Shown: positions 1 to 7,392 of the stretch, in pieces
Position numbering within the stretch: the stretch's first letter is position 1
Layout: every line of letters begins with the position of its first letter
From: Bacteroidota bacterium
GTDB taxonomy: Bacteria; Bacteroidota; Ignavibacteria; Ignavibacteriales; Melioribacteraceae
NCBI GenBank assembly: GCA_021824635.1
Contig: JAKAKD010000053.1
Location: 1-57,575 of the forward strand
DNA length: 57,575 nucleotides
Reading direction: 5' to 3'
Translations under genes and position numbers: made by a program
Notes under the pieces: model-generated
Databases searched by the model: none
What the model was told of the DNA's origin: nothing
Seen by the model: only the letters and a program-made list of their open reading frames with translations

Positions 1-556
1 CGTAGGGAACGGAGACATCTACATCATTCGGATAAAATCTTTTAAAATAAAGTGTGGTTTGACCGCCTTTACTGATTCCTGTGCTGATCCATTTCCCATC
101 GTAAATTTTTTTGAATAATTGAACAATGAAATGATGATCTGCCGCCGCCTGTTTGATGTTCAAATATTTCCAATCATTTTTTTTCGGAACGGACTTTCCA
201 AAGTAACGATGCTCAACTACAATTTGATTAGCATTCAAAATTTTTGTCAATTCAGTAGCGCGACTGTTTCCGGCGGCATAACCTTCGGTAACAAACACTA
301 CGGGAGAAGAATTATTTTTGTGTGAAAGGAAAATTTTCTGTTTGAATTTTACACCGCTTGGTTTGTTGTGATCAACCGGCTGTGTTATCATCAGTTCGTA
401 TGCTTCCGCGAATGTTGTGTCGTGTTTTATCGGAGTAATATCGGAAATTTCTTTGAACGACTTTAATTTTTTTAGGAGTGGAAATTCAGTTTGAGAAATT
501 GCAGTTGAGGTTACAATTAGAAAAGCTAGAAGCAGCAGCCTAATTTTTGCGATCAT
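1..556 (-). CDS. Secreted S37 (PS-10) family serine peptidase, C-terminally cut by window edge
   Basis: Reading the minus strand from the ATG at 556 gives an open frame of 185 codons that runs off the left edge. The N-terminus is a signal peptide (MIAKI, then a Leu-rich core, cleavage near TAISQ), so the enzyme is exported. The mature start has the LMITQPVDH pattern, followed by VVFVTEGYAAG, VVEHRYFGKS and the nucleophile elbow GISKGG, where Ser is the expected catalytic residue. These fit the alpha/beta-hydrolase fold of family S37, whose characterised Streptomyces members remove Pro-ending tri/tetrapeptides. The acid and His residues would lie beyond the edge. The link with the proline-peptide genes to the right is an inference. 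No convincing alternative family. Confidence 0.8.
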   Translation of the reverse strand, partial: MIAKIRLLLLAFLIVTSTAISQTEFPLLKKLKSFKEISDITPIKHDTTFAEAYELMITQPVDHNKPSGVKFKQKIFLSHKNNSSPVVFVTEGYAAGNSRATELTKILNANQIVVEHRYFGKSVPKKNDWKYLNIKQAAADHHFIVQLFKKIYDGKWISTGISKGGQTTLYFKRFYPNDVDVSVPY

Positions 557-712
557 TATTCCCTCTATCTTTTATTAATACAAAAATAGAATAAAGATTT
601 CATCTTTTCGAATAATGAATTAGACCGGATTGCCGAATTAAAGAGAATTAGTCTTTGAAATTAGGAATGCTAATAGAATGCCCGATTAATAATATTGCAA
701 GTAGAAAGTCTT

Positions 713-1141
713 CTACTTTGAATAAATATAATTATGAAGAACTTCTATTGTTTCGCGGTGAACTTTGATATCCATTTCTAATAAATCTTTTATGGACAAG
801 ATTCCGACTAATTTTTCGTTTTCAATAATAAGAATGTGTCTTATTCCGCGGTCTTTCATTTTCTGCAGACATTGTTCGTAAGATTCATTAACATCTGCAA
901 GAACCAAATCCTTTGTCATGATCTCTTCAACGAGAGTAGCTTTTAAGTCAAGTCCTTTTGCTATTACACGTCTAACTAAATCACGCTCAGAGAATACGCC
1001 TAATAATTTTCCGTCTTCAGAAAGAACAGGAACAAGTCCAATATTATGCTCTGCCATCAGACAAACAACATCATAAATTTTGGTGCCGGATTTTACGGTT
1101 AGAAGAGTTTTTGTTACTAATGTATCTTTTAGGGATTTCAT
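713..1141 (-). CDS. Tandem CBS-domain protein
   Basis: The 142-residue protein consists of two CBS motifs (about residues 8-62 and 72-126) and nothing else. Typical CBS features are visible: GLVPVLSEDGKLLGVFSERDL in the first and RHILIIENEKLVGILSIKDLL in the second. CBS pairs bind adenosine nucleotides and act as energy or ligand sensors in the cytoplasm. The ATG is preceded by a good GGAGG ribosome site, which supports this start. The gene stands alone between the peptidase and the ThiF-like gene, so its partner cannot be deduced. No catalytic domain is attached, as in the many stand-alone CBS proteins of unknown target. Confidence 0.85.
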   Translation of the reverse strand: MKSLKDTLVTKTLLTVKSGTKIYDVVCLMAEHNIGLVPVLSEDGKLLGVFSERDLVRRVIAKGLDLKATLVEEIMTKDLVLADVNESYEQCLQKMKDRGIRHILIIENEKLVGILSIKDLLEMDIKVHRETIEVLHNYIYSK

Positions 1142-1294
1142 ATTGCCTCCGGTCTATAATATGTTGTTGTTCTAAATTGAATCTAATACTTTCGGGTGAA
1201 CTAATTCAAGTAAAAAAGTTAAGAGCTAATGGAAGAATGAGGGTTTTGTAGCAAGAGCGGGTTTTAATTATATTTTAGTAAATAATTAGTACAA

Positions 1295-1885
1295 ATGATG
1301 AATTACCGGCAAATAAAACTCGGCTTAAAAAACAAATGCGTCTGCATAGCCGGATGCGGCGGCTTGGGCTCGAACATTGCTGTAGCGCTTGCCCGTGTTG
1401 GAGTCGGTAAATTGATCATAGCAGATTTTGATAAAATTGAGAAAGACAATCTTAACCGCCAATATTTTTTCTTAGACCAGATTGGAAGTTATAAAGCCAC
1501 GGCACTAAAAGAAAATATTTACAGGATTGATCAATCAATTGAAGTAGAAGCGCACATTGTAAAACTTGCACCAACAAATATTACAGAACTTTTCGAATGC
1601 GGGGATATAATAGTTGAAGCATTTGATAAAGCTGAAATGAAAGAGATGATAGTTGAAACAGTGCTGTCGGAATTTCCGGCAAAGCCGATTGTCTGCGGCG
1701 CCGGTCTTGCAGGGTGGGGCGGAAACGAATTAATTAATGTTGAACGCTATGATAATCTTTACATTGTTGGAGACCATATTTCTGAAACGAGCGAAGACGA
1801 TCCGCCAATTGCACCGCGTGTGGGTATTGTTGCAAACATGATGGCTAATGTTGTTCTTGAATTATTACTTGGTAAGGATAAGTAG
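1295..1885 (+). CDS. ThiF/MoeB-like E1-type adenylyltransferase (short form)
   Basis: At 196 residues this is the short ThiF family 2 form. It has the nucleotide-binding GCGGLGSN motif (about residues 20-27), the acidic IADFDKIE strand, the NLNRQ arginine and the GSYKATAL lysine typical of E1-like enzymes that adenylate a C-terminal Gly-Gly. The MoeB zinc CxxC pairs are absent. The next gene, one base downstream, encodes a small protein ending in GG, so the two form an activating enzyme and sulfur-carrier pair. Given the adjacent AOR and Mo/W cofactor genes, a role in dithiolene sulfur transfer (MoeB-like) is more likely than thiamine synthesis, but the sequence alone does not decide this. 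Start could also be the next codon (1298). Confidence 0.8.
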   Translation: MMNYRQIKLGLKNKCVCIAGCGGLGSNIAVALARVGVGKLIIADFDKIEKDNLNRQYFFLDQIGSYKATALKENIYRIDQSIEVEAHIVKLAPTNITELFECGDIIVEAFDKAEMKEMIVETVLSEFPAKPIVCGAGLAGWGGNELINVERYDNLYIVGDHISETSEDDPPIAPRVGIVANMMANVVLELLLGKDK

Positions 1886-1886
1886 A

Positions 1887-2096
1887 ATGAAGATTATTCT
1901 AAATCATAGAGATGAAGTTTTAAAAACAACAAAAGAAAACTTGACCATTAATGAATTGCTGAAACTGAAAAAGTTTTCATTCACACGGCTTGTAGTAAAA
2001 ATCAACGGAAAATTAGTTAAACGAGAAAACTTTGATTTGGTTTCATTCCAAGAGAATGATAATGTAGAAATTATACACATGATAAGCGGCGGATAA
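1887..2096 (+). CDS. MoaD/ThiS-like sulfur carrier protein
   Basis: A 69-residue beta-grasp protein ending in ISGG, the C-terminal diglycine that becomes the thiocarboxylate. I start at 1887 (MKIILNHRDE) rather than an upstream in-frame ATG at 1848, because that one lies inside the ThiF-like gene and 1887 gives the normal family length. It follows the adenylyltransferase with a single intervening base, so translation is probably coupled. The KINGKLVKRENFD and NDNVEIIHMISGG segments are typical of ThiS/MoaD. Because the window has moaA, moaC and moeA but no moaD or thiG, it is the best candidate for the small subunit of molybdopterin synthase here (inference). Confidence 0.8.
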   Translation: MKIILNHRDEVLKTTKENLTINELLKLKKFSFTRLVVKINGKLVKRENFDLVSFQENDNVEIIHMISGG

Positions 2097-2111
2097 TTTT
2101 GAGGTTACCAT

Positions 2112-2174
2112 TGTCATTCCCGCATGCTTTAAGCGGGAATCTAAATGTGGATGCCCTCTTCCGCGGGCATGACA
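2112..2174. repeat. Inverted pair of palindromic REP-like repeats (no ORF inside)
   Basis: Two hairpin units face each other: 2112-2141 (TGTCATTCCCGC ... GCGGGAATC) and 2149-2174 (GGATGCCC ... GGGCATGACA). Each unit is itself a stem-loop and carries TGTCAT at its outer edge. They lie between the convergent ends of the MoaD/ThiS-like gene and the AOR gene, where they could also stop transcription. The same unit recurs at 12721, 13055 and 14107-14185. Confidence 0.85.
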
Positions 2175-2219
2175 GCATAAATTCTTTGCAGTTTGAGTTG
2201 CAGAAGTTTATTTAAAAAA

Positions 2220-4403
2220 TTACTTCAACTTCCACTCACCATTATCATATTTGGTTCTTAACTCAACTAATTCAGGTAAATCCATTCCAAGTTTTCTTAA
2301 ATGCTCTATTTTAGGAACGCCATTTCTATCCCAGCCGCGTCTTTGATAAACAGCATCAAGTAATTGTTCATATCTGTTCTCTCGGTATTTTCTGTGTGCA
2401 GCCATCTTTTCTTTGGTTGACATACCTTCGGGATTAATTCCGATAATGTCTTTCAACTGAGCATCATATCTCTCCTGGCGCGATAAATATTCTTCTTCTG
2501 TAACCGGACCAGCAGCTCTATACGGCTGAGCATCCCATTTGCGAACTCCGTAACCTCTTCGAAGATTGAACATTCTTTGAAAGTTATAAACTCTTTCGGA
2601 GTCTTCAATCAATCTTTTGTTATCGAACGGGCGGCCTGTTACAGCTTTGTAAATTGTAACATAGTTATCAACATGTTCCGGCACTTTAGCCGGTTCGGCG
2701 GTTTCTGCGTTGTTCTTCGGTTCAACATCATTCCATGGAAGTTTACAAAAACCGGCAAGACCAAACCATGTTCTAAATAGCGGGAAGTAGTGAAGAGCTT
2801 CTGCTTTGTCTTCAAATGTTGGAATGTGATTATTTACCATATCCATAAAAATTAGCCAGGCTTCATCATGCTGAGGTCCTTTGTTTGTCATTGCATATCC
2901 GCCTTGCTGCGCAAGCGATTCTTTAGACATGTATTGAGAATACTCAAGCCCTTTGTTTTCCATTCCGATGTCTTGTAGAAATTGAGGATCACCCCAGCCA
3001 TTCTCAGCAAATAATTTTTTTAATCTGCGTACGCCGAGTCCTGCGGTCTTGCCAAATCCTTCGCCGCGTCCAAGCTGGTGAAGCATTTCCATTGCGTTAT
3101 CTGCATTGCCAAAATTTAACTTCAATCCGCCTGTTCTTTCTAAATTTAGAATTCCGTTTTCATAACATTCCATTAAGAATGCAACTGTAGTCCCCCATGT
3201 AATAGTACAAACGCCGTAAGTGTCGCAATAAAAATTTACTTCTATTGTATAGTCGGTACTAAAGATTCCGGAATTTGCAGCAATGCCGGCAGCAGTTTCA
3301 TATTCGGGTCCGTCAACAATTACGCTTTCGCCTTTGAATGGTCCCGTGCGAAGAATATAATTGTTAACGCCTTTAGCACAACTCATATTGCATCCAAGCC
3401 AGCATCCGTCGAAAGAGCCCTGTTCAAATTGTTTTTTCCAAGTGTTGCCGTCAATATTTCCTACCACAGCTTCGTTACTGCCGAATTTAAAATTATTTAC
3501 CGGAAGGAGATCGTAATCATTCATTACTTCAACTAAATGTGCAGTACCTTTCGTTCTCATTTCGCATTGTGATTCGTCAAGTTCTTTCATCTCTTTATTG
3601 AAACGCTGTCCGCGTTCAATGATTGATTTCATATCAACAACATGGTTCATATCATTTTCAACTTTGGCAACAAGAGCTACAAGCGCTTTAATTTTTTTAT
3701 TACGGAATACAGTTCCAATTCCTCCGCGTCCTGCTTGTTTCAGTCTCGAACGTTTTTTTCTCTTGTCATAAAAACTAAAGTTCAGCATTCCGATCAGAGA
3801 ATGATCTGCCGCCGCACCGGCAGATACAACTGCTATTTTCATTTTATCTTGTTCTGTAGGACAATACATTTCTGTCAACATATCAGCTAAGTGATGACTG
3901 TTTACCGGATCCGCCGGTGCTTCTTCGATTCTGATTTTTCCGGTTCCATCTCTTCCATCAAGAATGATAATTACATCGCGTTCCGATTTACCTTGAAGTT
4001 CAATTGCATCAAAACCATTGAGTTTTAAAAATGGTCCGAACCAACCGCCAACATTGCTGTCCATTACGGAGTCAGTTTGCGGTGAAATAGTAACTACAAT
4101 TGATTTTCCGGTTCCGGAATATTGTGTAATTCCGCAAACCGGTCCGCCAGAAATTACAATTTCATTTTCAGGATCGTCCCATTTCGTTTCCGGCGTTGTC
4201 GCATCCCAAAGATATCTTAGACCGTATCCTTTCCCGCCGATAAATTTTTCCTTCATCTCTAAAGGAACGTCTTTTACCTTTATCTCATTCTCTGAGAGAT
4301 TTATATAAAGTGTCTTATCCGAATACCCTTTATCCATCGGTTTTATATCGTAGTGAAACTCTTTTACAAGTTTACGCTGTTCCAAAATTTCCAGGACTTC
4401 CAT
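2220..4403 (-). CDS. Aldehyde:ferredoxin oxidoreductase family tungsten (or Mo) bis-pterin enzyme
   Basis: The 727-residue protein has the AOR-family layout. The N-terminal pterin domain has GGKGYGLRYLWD (residues 57-66) and SIVVTISPQTDSV, then AGRGGIGTVF and the GPEYET motif (365-370). Candidate [4Fe-4S] ligands are C334, C338, C342 and C553. The first three are spaced CX3CX3C instead of the CX2CX3C of Pyrococcus AOR. The C-terminus (RRGWDRNGVP, LRKLGM) resembles the longer YdhV-like members. Such enzymes oxidise aldehydes or reduce acids with ferredoxin; the substrate here cannot be read. ATG 4403 has a GGAG site. It is divergent from the tungstate transporter and convergent with the ThiF/MoaD-like pair, which supports tungsten as the metal. 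Function as a family member is secure, substrate is not. Confidence 0.9.
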   Translation of the reverse strand: MEVLEILEQRKLVKEFHYDIKPMDKGYSDKTLYINLSENEIKVKDVPLEMKEKFIGGKGYGLRYLWDATTPETKWDDPENEIVISGGPVCGITQYSGTGKSIVVTISPQTDSVMDSNVGGWFGPFLKLNGFDAIELQGKSERDVIIILDGRDGTGKIRIEEAPADPVNSHHLADMLTEMYCPTEQDKMKIAVVSAGAAADHSLIGMLNFSFYDKRKKRSRLKQAGRGGIGTVFRNKKIKALVALVAKVENDMNHVVDMKSIIERGQRFNKEMKELDESQCEMRTKGTAHLVEVMNDYDLLPVNNFKFGSNEAVVGNIDGNTWKKQFEQGSFDGCWLGCNMSCAKGVNNYILRTGPFKGESVIVDGPEYETAAGIAANSGIFSTDYTIEVNFYCDTYGVCTITWGTTVAFLMECYENGILNLERTGGLKLNFGNADNAMEMLHQLGRGEGFGKTAGLGVRRLKKLFAENGWGDPQFLQDIGMENKGLEYSQYMSKESLAQQGGYAMTNKGPQHDEAWLIFMDMVNNHIPTFEDKAEALHYFPLFRTWFGLAGFCKLPWNDVEPKNNAETAEPAKVPEHVDNYVTIYKAVTGRPFDNKRLIEDSERVYNFQRMFNLRRGYGVRKWDAQPYRAAGPVTEEEYLSRQERYDAQLKDIIGINPEGMSTKEKMAAHRKYRENRYEQLLDAVYQRRGWDRNGVPKIEHLRKLGMDLPELVELRTKYDNGEWKLK

Positions 4404-4573
4404 TAGGAATTCTCCAAATTGTTAAATATTTATAAAAAGCTATAAAAGTCTTTGAAAATATAAGAAAGGCGAAATTGAAACCCAACGCGTAAAAAGGGCA
4501 ATAAGATCAATAGTTGTAAGGAAGCATAATAATTATTAGACTTTGAACTCAAAAAATGAAGGAATGTGCACAA
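4404..4573. promoter_or_regulatory. Divergent promoter region between AOR and wtpA
   Basis: This AT-rich spacer must hold start signals for AOR (minus) and wtpABC (plus). A TAGACTTTG element at about 4538-4546 resembles the Bacteroidota TAnnTTTG -7 box. I see no convincing operator palindrome and no long structured leader of the molybdenum-cofactor riboswitch type. Shared control of the tungsten enzyme and its metal importer is a reasonable inference. Confidence 0.35.
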
Positions 4574-5530
4574 ATGAATTTTTCCTCTCTCTTAAAAACA
4601 CTTTTTCTATCATTATTTTTTCTCGGTACTATAAATGCTCAGAACTCGAATCAGTTAATAATTTTTCATGCGGGAAGTCTGACGGTTCCTTTCGAAAAAA
4701 TTATTAGCGGTTTTAAAAAGGAAAATCCCGGTGTTGAAGTTTTAAAAGAAATTGCCGGAAGCCGTGAATGCGCCAGAAAAATTTCTGAATTGAAAAAGCC
4801 GTGCGATATATTTGCTTCTGCCGATTACATGGTGATTGATCAGTTGTTAATTCCTCAATATGCAGATTGGAACTTGAAATTTGCAACAAATGAAATGGCA
4901 ATCGTTTATACCGATAAATCGCGCAGAGCTAAAGAGATTAATCAAAAAAATTGGTTTGATATTCTGCTTGATAAAAATATCTCGGTTGGAAGAGCCGATC
5001 CAAACGCCGATCCATGTGGTTACCGTACAATCTTGACTATGAAACTGGCAGAAATTTACTATAACAAAAAAGGTCTAGCTGAAAAACTGATCAAAAAAGA
5101 TCAGGAATATATTCGTCCGAAGGAAGTTGACCTTCTTGCTCTTCTTGAAGAGGGAGAACTTGATTACATCTTTCTTTACAGATCGGTTGCGGAACAACAT
5201 GGATTAAAATTTTTGTTATTGCCGGACAAAATAAATATGAAGAAATCCGAACTTGAGGATTATTACAAACAAATTTCTGTAGAACTCAATGGTAAAAAAC
5301 CGGGAGAAAAAATTTCTCAGGAAGGTTCATCTATGGTTTACGGTGTTACTATCCCTAAAAATTCACCCAATCCAGCATTGGCAAAAAAATTCATTCAATA
5401 CCTTATGAATAAAGAAAAGGGTTTGAAAGTGATGCAAGAATTTGGACAACCGACCGTTGTTCCATCCGTATGCGACGCTTACAATAAACTGCCGGACGAT
5501 TTAAAAAAATATGCTCTGAAGAAGAAATAA
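4574..5530 (+). CDS. wtpA: Tungstate ABC transporter substrate-binding protein WtpA
   Basis: This is the periplasmic oxyanion-binding protein of the WtpABC tungstate/molybdate importer. After a signal peptide (MNFSSLLKT to INAQ) come hallmarks of the WtpA/ModA fold: IIFHAGSLTVPFEK, ASADYMVIDQLL, FATNEMAIVYTD, SVGRADPNADPCGYR and the Tyr-containing LDYIFLYRSVA segment near the end of the second lobe. About 318 residues is normal. I prefer ATG 4574 because AAGGA lies about ten bases before it, whereas the earlier in-frame ATG 4556 has no ribosome site; 4556 would add six residues. wtpB starts six bases after the stop. WtpA-type proteins generally prefer tungstate, consistent with the divergent AOR gene. 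Confidence 0.92.
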   Translation: MNFSSLLKTLFLSLFFLGTINAQNSNQLIIFHAGSLTVPFEKIISGFKKENPGVEVLKEIAGSRECARKISELKKPCDIFASADYMVIDQLLIPQYADWNLKFATNEMAIVYTDKSRRAKEINQKNWFDILLDKNISVGRADPNADPCGYRTILTMKLAEIYYNKKGLAEKLIKKDQEYIRPKEVDLLALLEEGELDYIFLYRSVAEQHGLKFLLLPDKINMKKSELEDYYKQISVELNGKKPGEKISQEGSSMVYGVTIPKNSPNPALAKKFIQYLMNKEKGLKVMQEFGQPTVVPSVCDAYNKLPDDLKKYALKKK

Positions 5531-5536
5531 TATTTA

Positions 5537-6322
5537 ATGAAAAGATATTTCTCAAATAAATCGCTGCTAAATTTAGTCTTCACTTTTTTAGGCGGTATAT
5601 TATTACTTTTCATCATCGCCCCATTGGCGGGCATGTATCTTAGCACTTCTCTAGGATCGCTGAAAGAAGCTGTTGGAAGTGAAGAAGTGCGAAACAGCAT
5701 CTGGCTGAGTTTATGGACTGCTATGGCTGGAACAATATTTTTTTCATTTTTTGCGATTCCGCTTGCCTATCTTCTAGCGCGGAAAAAATTTCCGCTTAAA
5801 AATGTTGTGAATGGAATTATTGATATTCCAATAATCATTCCTCATTCGGCTGCGGGTATTGCTGTGTTGGGAATAATAACACGGGATAGTTTTCTTGGAA
5901 GAGCGGGTGAATTATTAGGAATAAAATTTGTTGGTAACCCGGCGGGAATAATTTTAGCGATGGCTTTCGTCAGTATTCCGTTTTTAATTAACGCGGCGCG
6001 CGACGGATTTGCCGCAGTACCGGAACGTTTGGAAAAAATTGCATTAACTTTGGGCGCATCTCCAATAAGAGTTTTCTTTACAATCTCCCTTCCGCTTGCA
6101 TGGCGCTCAATTCTATCGGGATTTATTTTGATGTGGGCGCGCGGTATGAGCGAGTTTGGAGCGGTAATAATTGTTGCATATAACCCTCAGACCGCACCGG
6201 TTATGATTTTTGAACGCTTCACTTCATACGGATTAAAATATTCGGTTCCTGTTGCGGTTGTATTTGTTACAGTGTGTTTAATAATTTTCGTAACACTTAG
6301 GTTGGTGAAGAAAAAGAGTTAA
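5537..6322 (+). CDS. wtpB: Tungstate ABC transporter permease WtpB
   Basis: A 261-residue inner-membrane permease with about six hydrophobic helices, the first at residues 14-36. The cytoplasmic EAA loop that docks on the ATPase is visible as ERLEKIALTLGASPIRVFFTISLPLAW. The signature EFGAVIIVAYNPQTAPVMI near the C-terminus is typical of ModB/WtpB permeases. It sits between wtpA and wtpC with gaps of six and zero bases, so the three genes are one transcription unit. No unusual features. Confidence 0.93.
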   Translation: MKRYFSNKSLLNLVFTFLGGILLLFIIAPLAGMYLSTSLGSLKEAVGSEEVRNSIWLSLWTAMAGTIFFSFFAIPLAYLLARKKFPLKNVVNGIIDIPIIIPHSAAGIAVLGIITRDSFLGRAGELLGIKFVGNPAGIILAMAFVSIPFLINAARDGFAAVPERLEKIALTLGASPIRVFFTISLPLAWRSILSGFILMWARGMSEFGAVIIVAYNPQTAPVMIFERFTSYGLKYSVPVAVVFVTVCLIIFVTLRLVKKKS

Positions 6323-7369
6323 ATGCTTGTCGTTGATAACATATCGTTGAGAGCCGGTAATTTCGAATTAAAGGAGATCAATTTCCGGGTTGACAAAGGA
6401 GATTACTTTGTCATTCTCGGAATTTCCGGTGTGGGGAAAAGTTTACTGCTGGAATCAATTGCTGGGCTAACAAAAATAAATTCCGGCGAAATAATATTAC
6501 GCGGAAGAAAAATATCGGACGAAAAAATTCAAAAGAGAAACATCAGTATAGTTTATCAAGACGCAGATTTATTTCCTCATCTAACTGTTTTTGAAAATAT
6601 AGCTTACCCGCTTCACAGCAGAACAGAAAAAAATATTAGAGAAAAAGTTTTGAAAGCCGCAGAACAAACCGGTATAGCCGATAAACTTGAACGTATTCCC
6701 GGAACTCTTTCCGGTGGAGAGTATCAGCGCGTTGCACTTGCAAGAAGTTTGGCGTCGGGAAACGATATTTTTCTTCTGGATGAACCGTTATCTGCTCTCG
6801 ATCCAAAATCTAAAAATGATTTGCGGGCATTACTGAGGAAATTAAACCGGGGTGGAATCACTATTATTCATGTAACGCACGATTATGAAGAAGCTGTTTC
6901 CCTTGCAAATAAAATCGGTGTTATGGAAAATGGAAGGATTGTTCATGTGGCATCACCGGAAGAAATATTTAAACATCCAAAATCCGAGTTTGTCGCTCAG
7001 TTTATCGGAATAAAAAATTTTTTGCGAGGAGAGTTGACGGCAATTCCTCAAAGTGATCTTAAAAGATTTTCTACAAACGGAATTAATATATTTCCCTTGA
7101 CCAATGTCAACGACGGTGAGGCATTCTTACTTATTCAACCTGATGAAATTAGCATTTCAAATTCTGCCGAAAGCGGGAGTGCGCGTAATCATTTCAAAGG
7201 TAAAATTACCGATATTGCGCGCGCTAAAATTGGGATTGAAGTAACGGTTGATATCGGTTGCGAATTAATCTCTCTAATTTCTTCCGAAGCAATGAACTCG
7301 CTTGAACTGAAAATCGGTAAAGAAGTATGGATAAGTTTTAAAGCATCCGCATGTAAGATCTATAAATAA
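6323..7369 (+). CDS. wtpC: Tungstate ABC transporter ATP-binding protein WtpC
   Basis: The ATPase subunit of the importer, 348 residues. Walker A is GISGVGKS (33-40), the Q-loop is YQD, the ABC signature LSGGEYQ (129-135), Walker B FLLDEP (150-155), and the switch His follows in HVTHD. The C-terminal 110 residues form a TOBE-type regulatory domain (FLLIQPDEISIS and later beta strands), which in ModC/WtpC senses the oxyanion. The start codon directly abuts the wtpB stop. A P5C dehydrogenase begins 23 bases after this gene with its own GAGGAG site, so the operon may extend into it. Confidence 0.93.
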   Translation: MLVVDNISLRAGNFELKEINFRVDKGDYFVILGISGVGKSLLLESIAGLTKINSGEIILRGRKISDEKIQKRNISIVYQDADLFPHLTVFENIAYPLHSRTEKNIREKVLKAAEQTGIADKLERIPGTLSGGEYQRVALARSLASGNDIFLLDEPLSALDPKSKNDLRALLRKLNRGGITIIHVTHDYEEAVSLANKIGVMENGRIVHVASPEEIFKHPKSEFVAQFIGIKNFLRGELTAIPQSDLKRFSTNGINIFPLTNVNDGEAFLLIQPDEISISNSAESGSARNHFKGKITDIARAKIGIEVTVDIGCELISLISSEAMNSLELKIGKEVWISFKASACKIYK

Positions 7370-7392
7370 ACTCAAACAAAAGAGGAGAACAA

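Noticed and set aside
119-325. Plus-strand frame of 68 codons near the left edge
   Set aside because: It is antisense to the S37 peptidase reading frame, which has a signal peptide and catalytic motif.
4404-4573. Molybdenum/tungsten cofactor riboswitch before wtpA or AOR
   Set aside because: The spacer is short and AT-rich without the paired helices expected of a Moco-type riboswitch.
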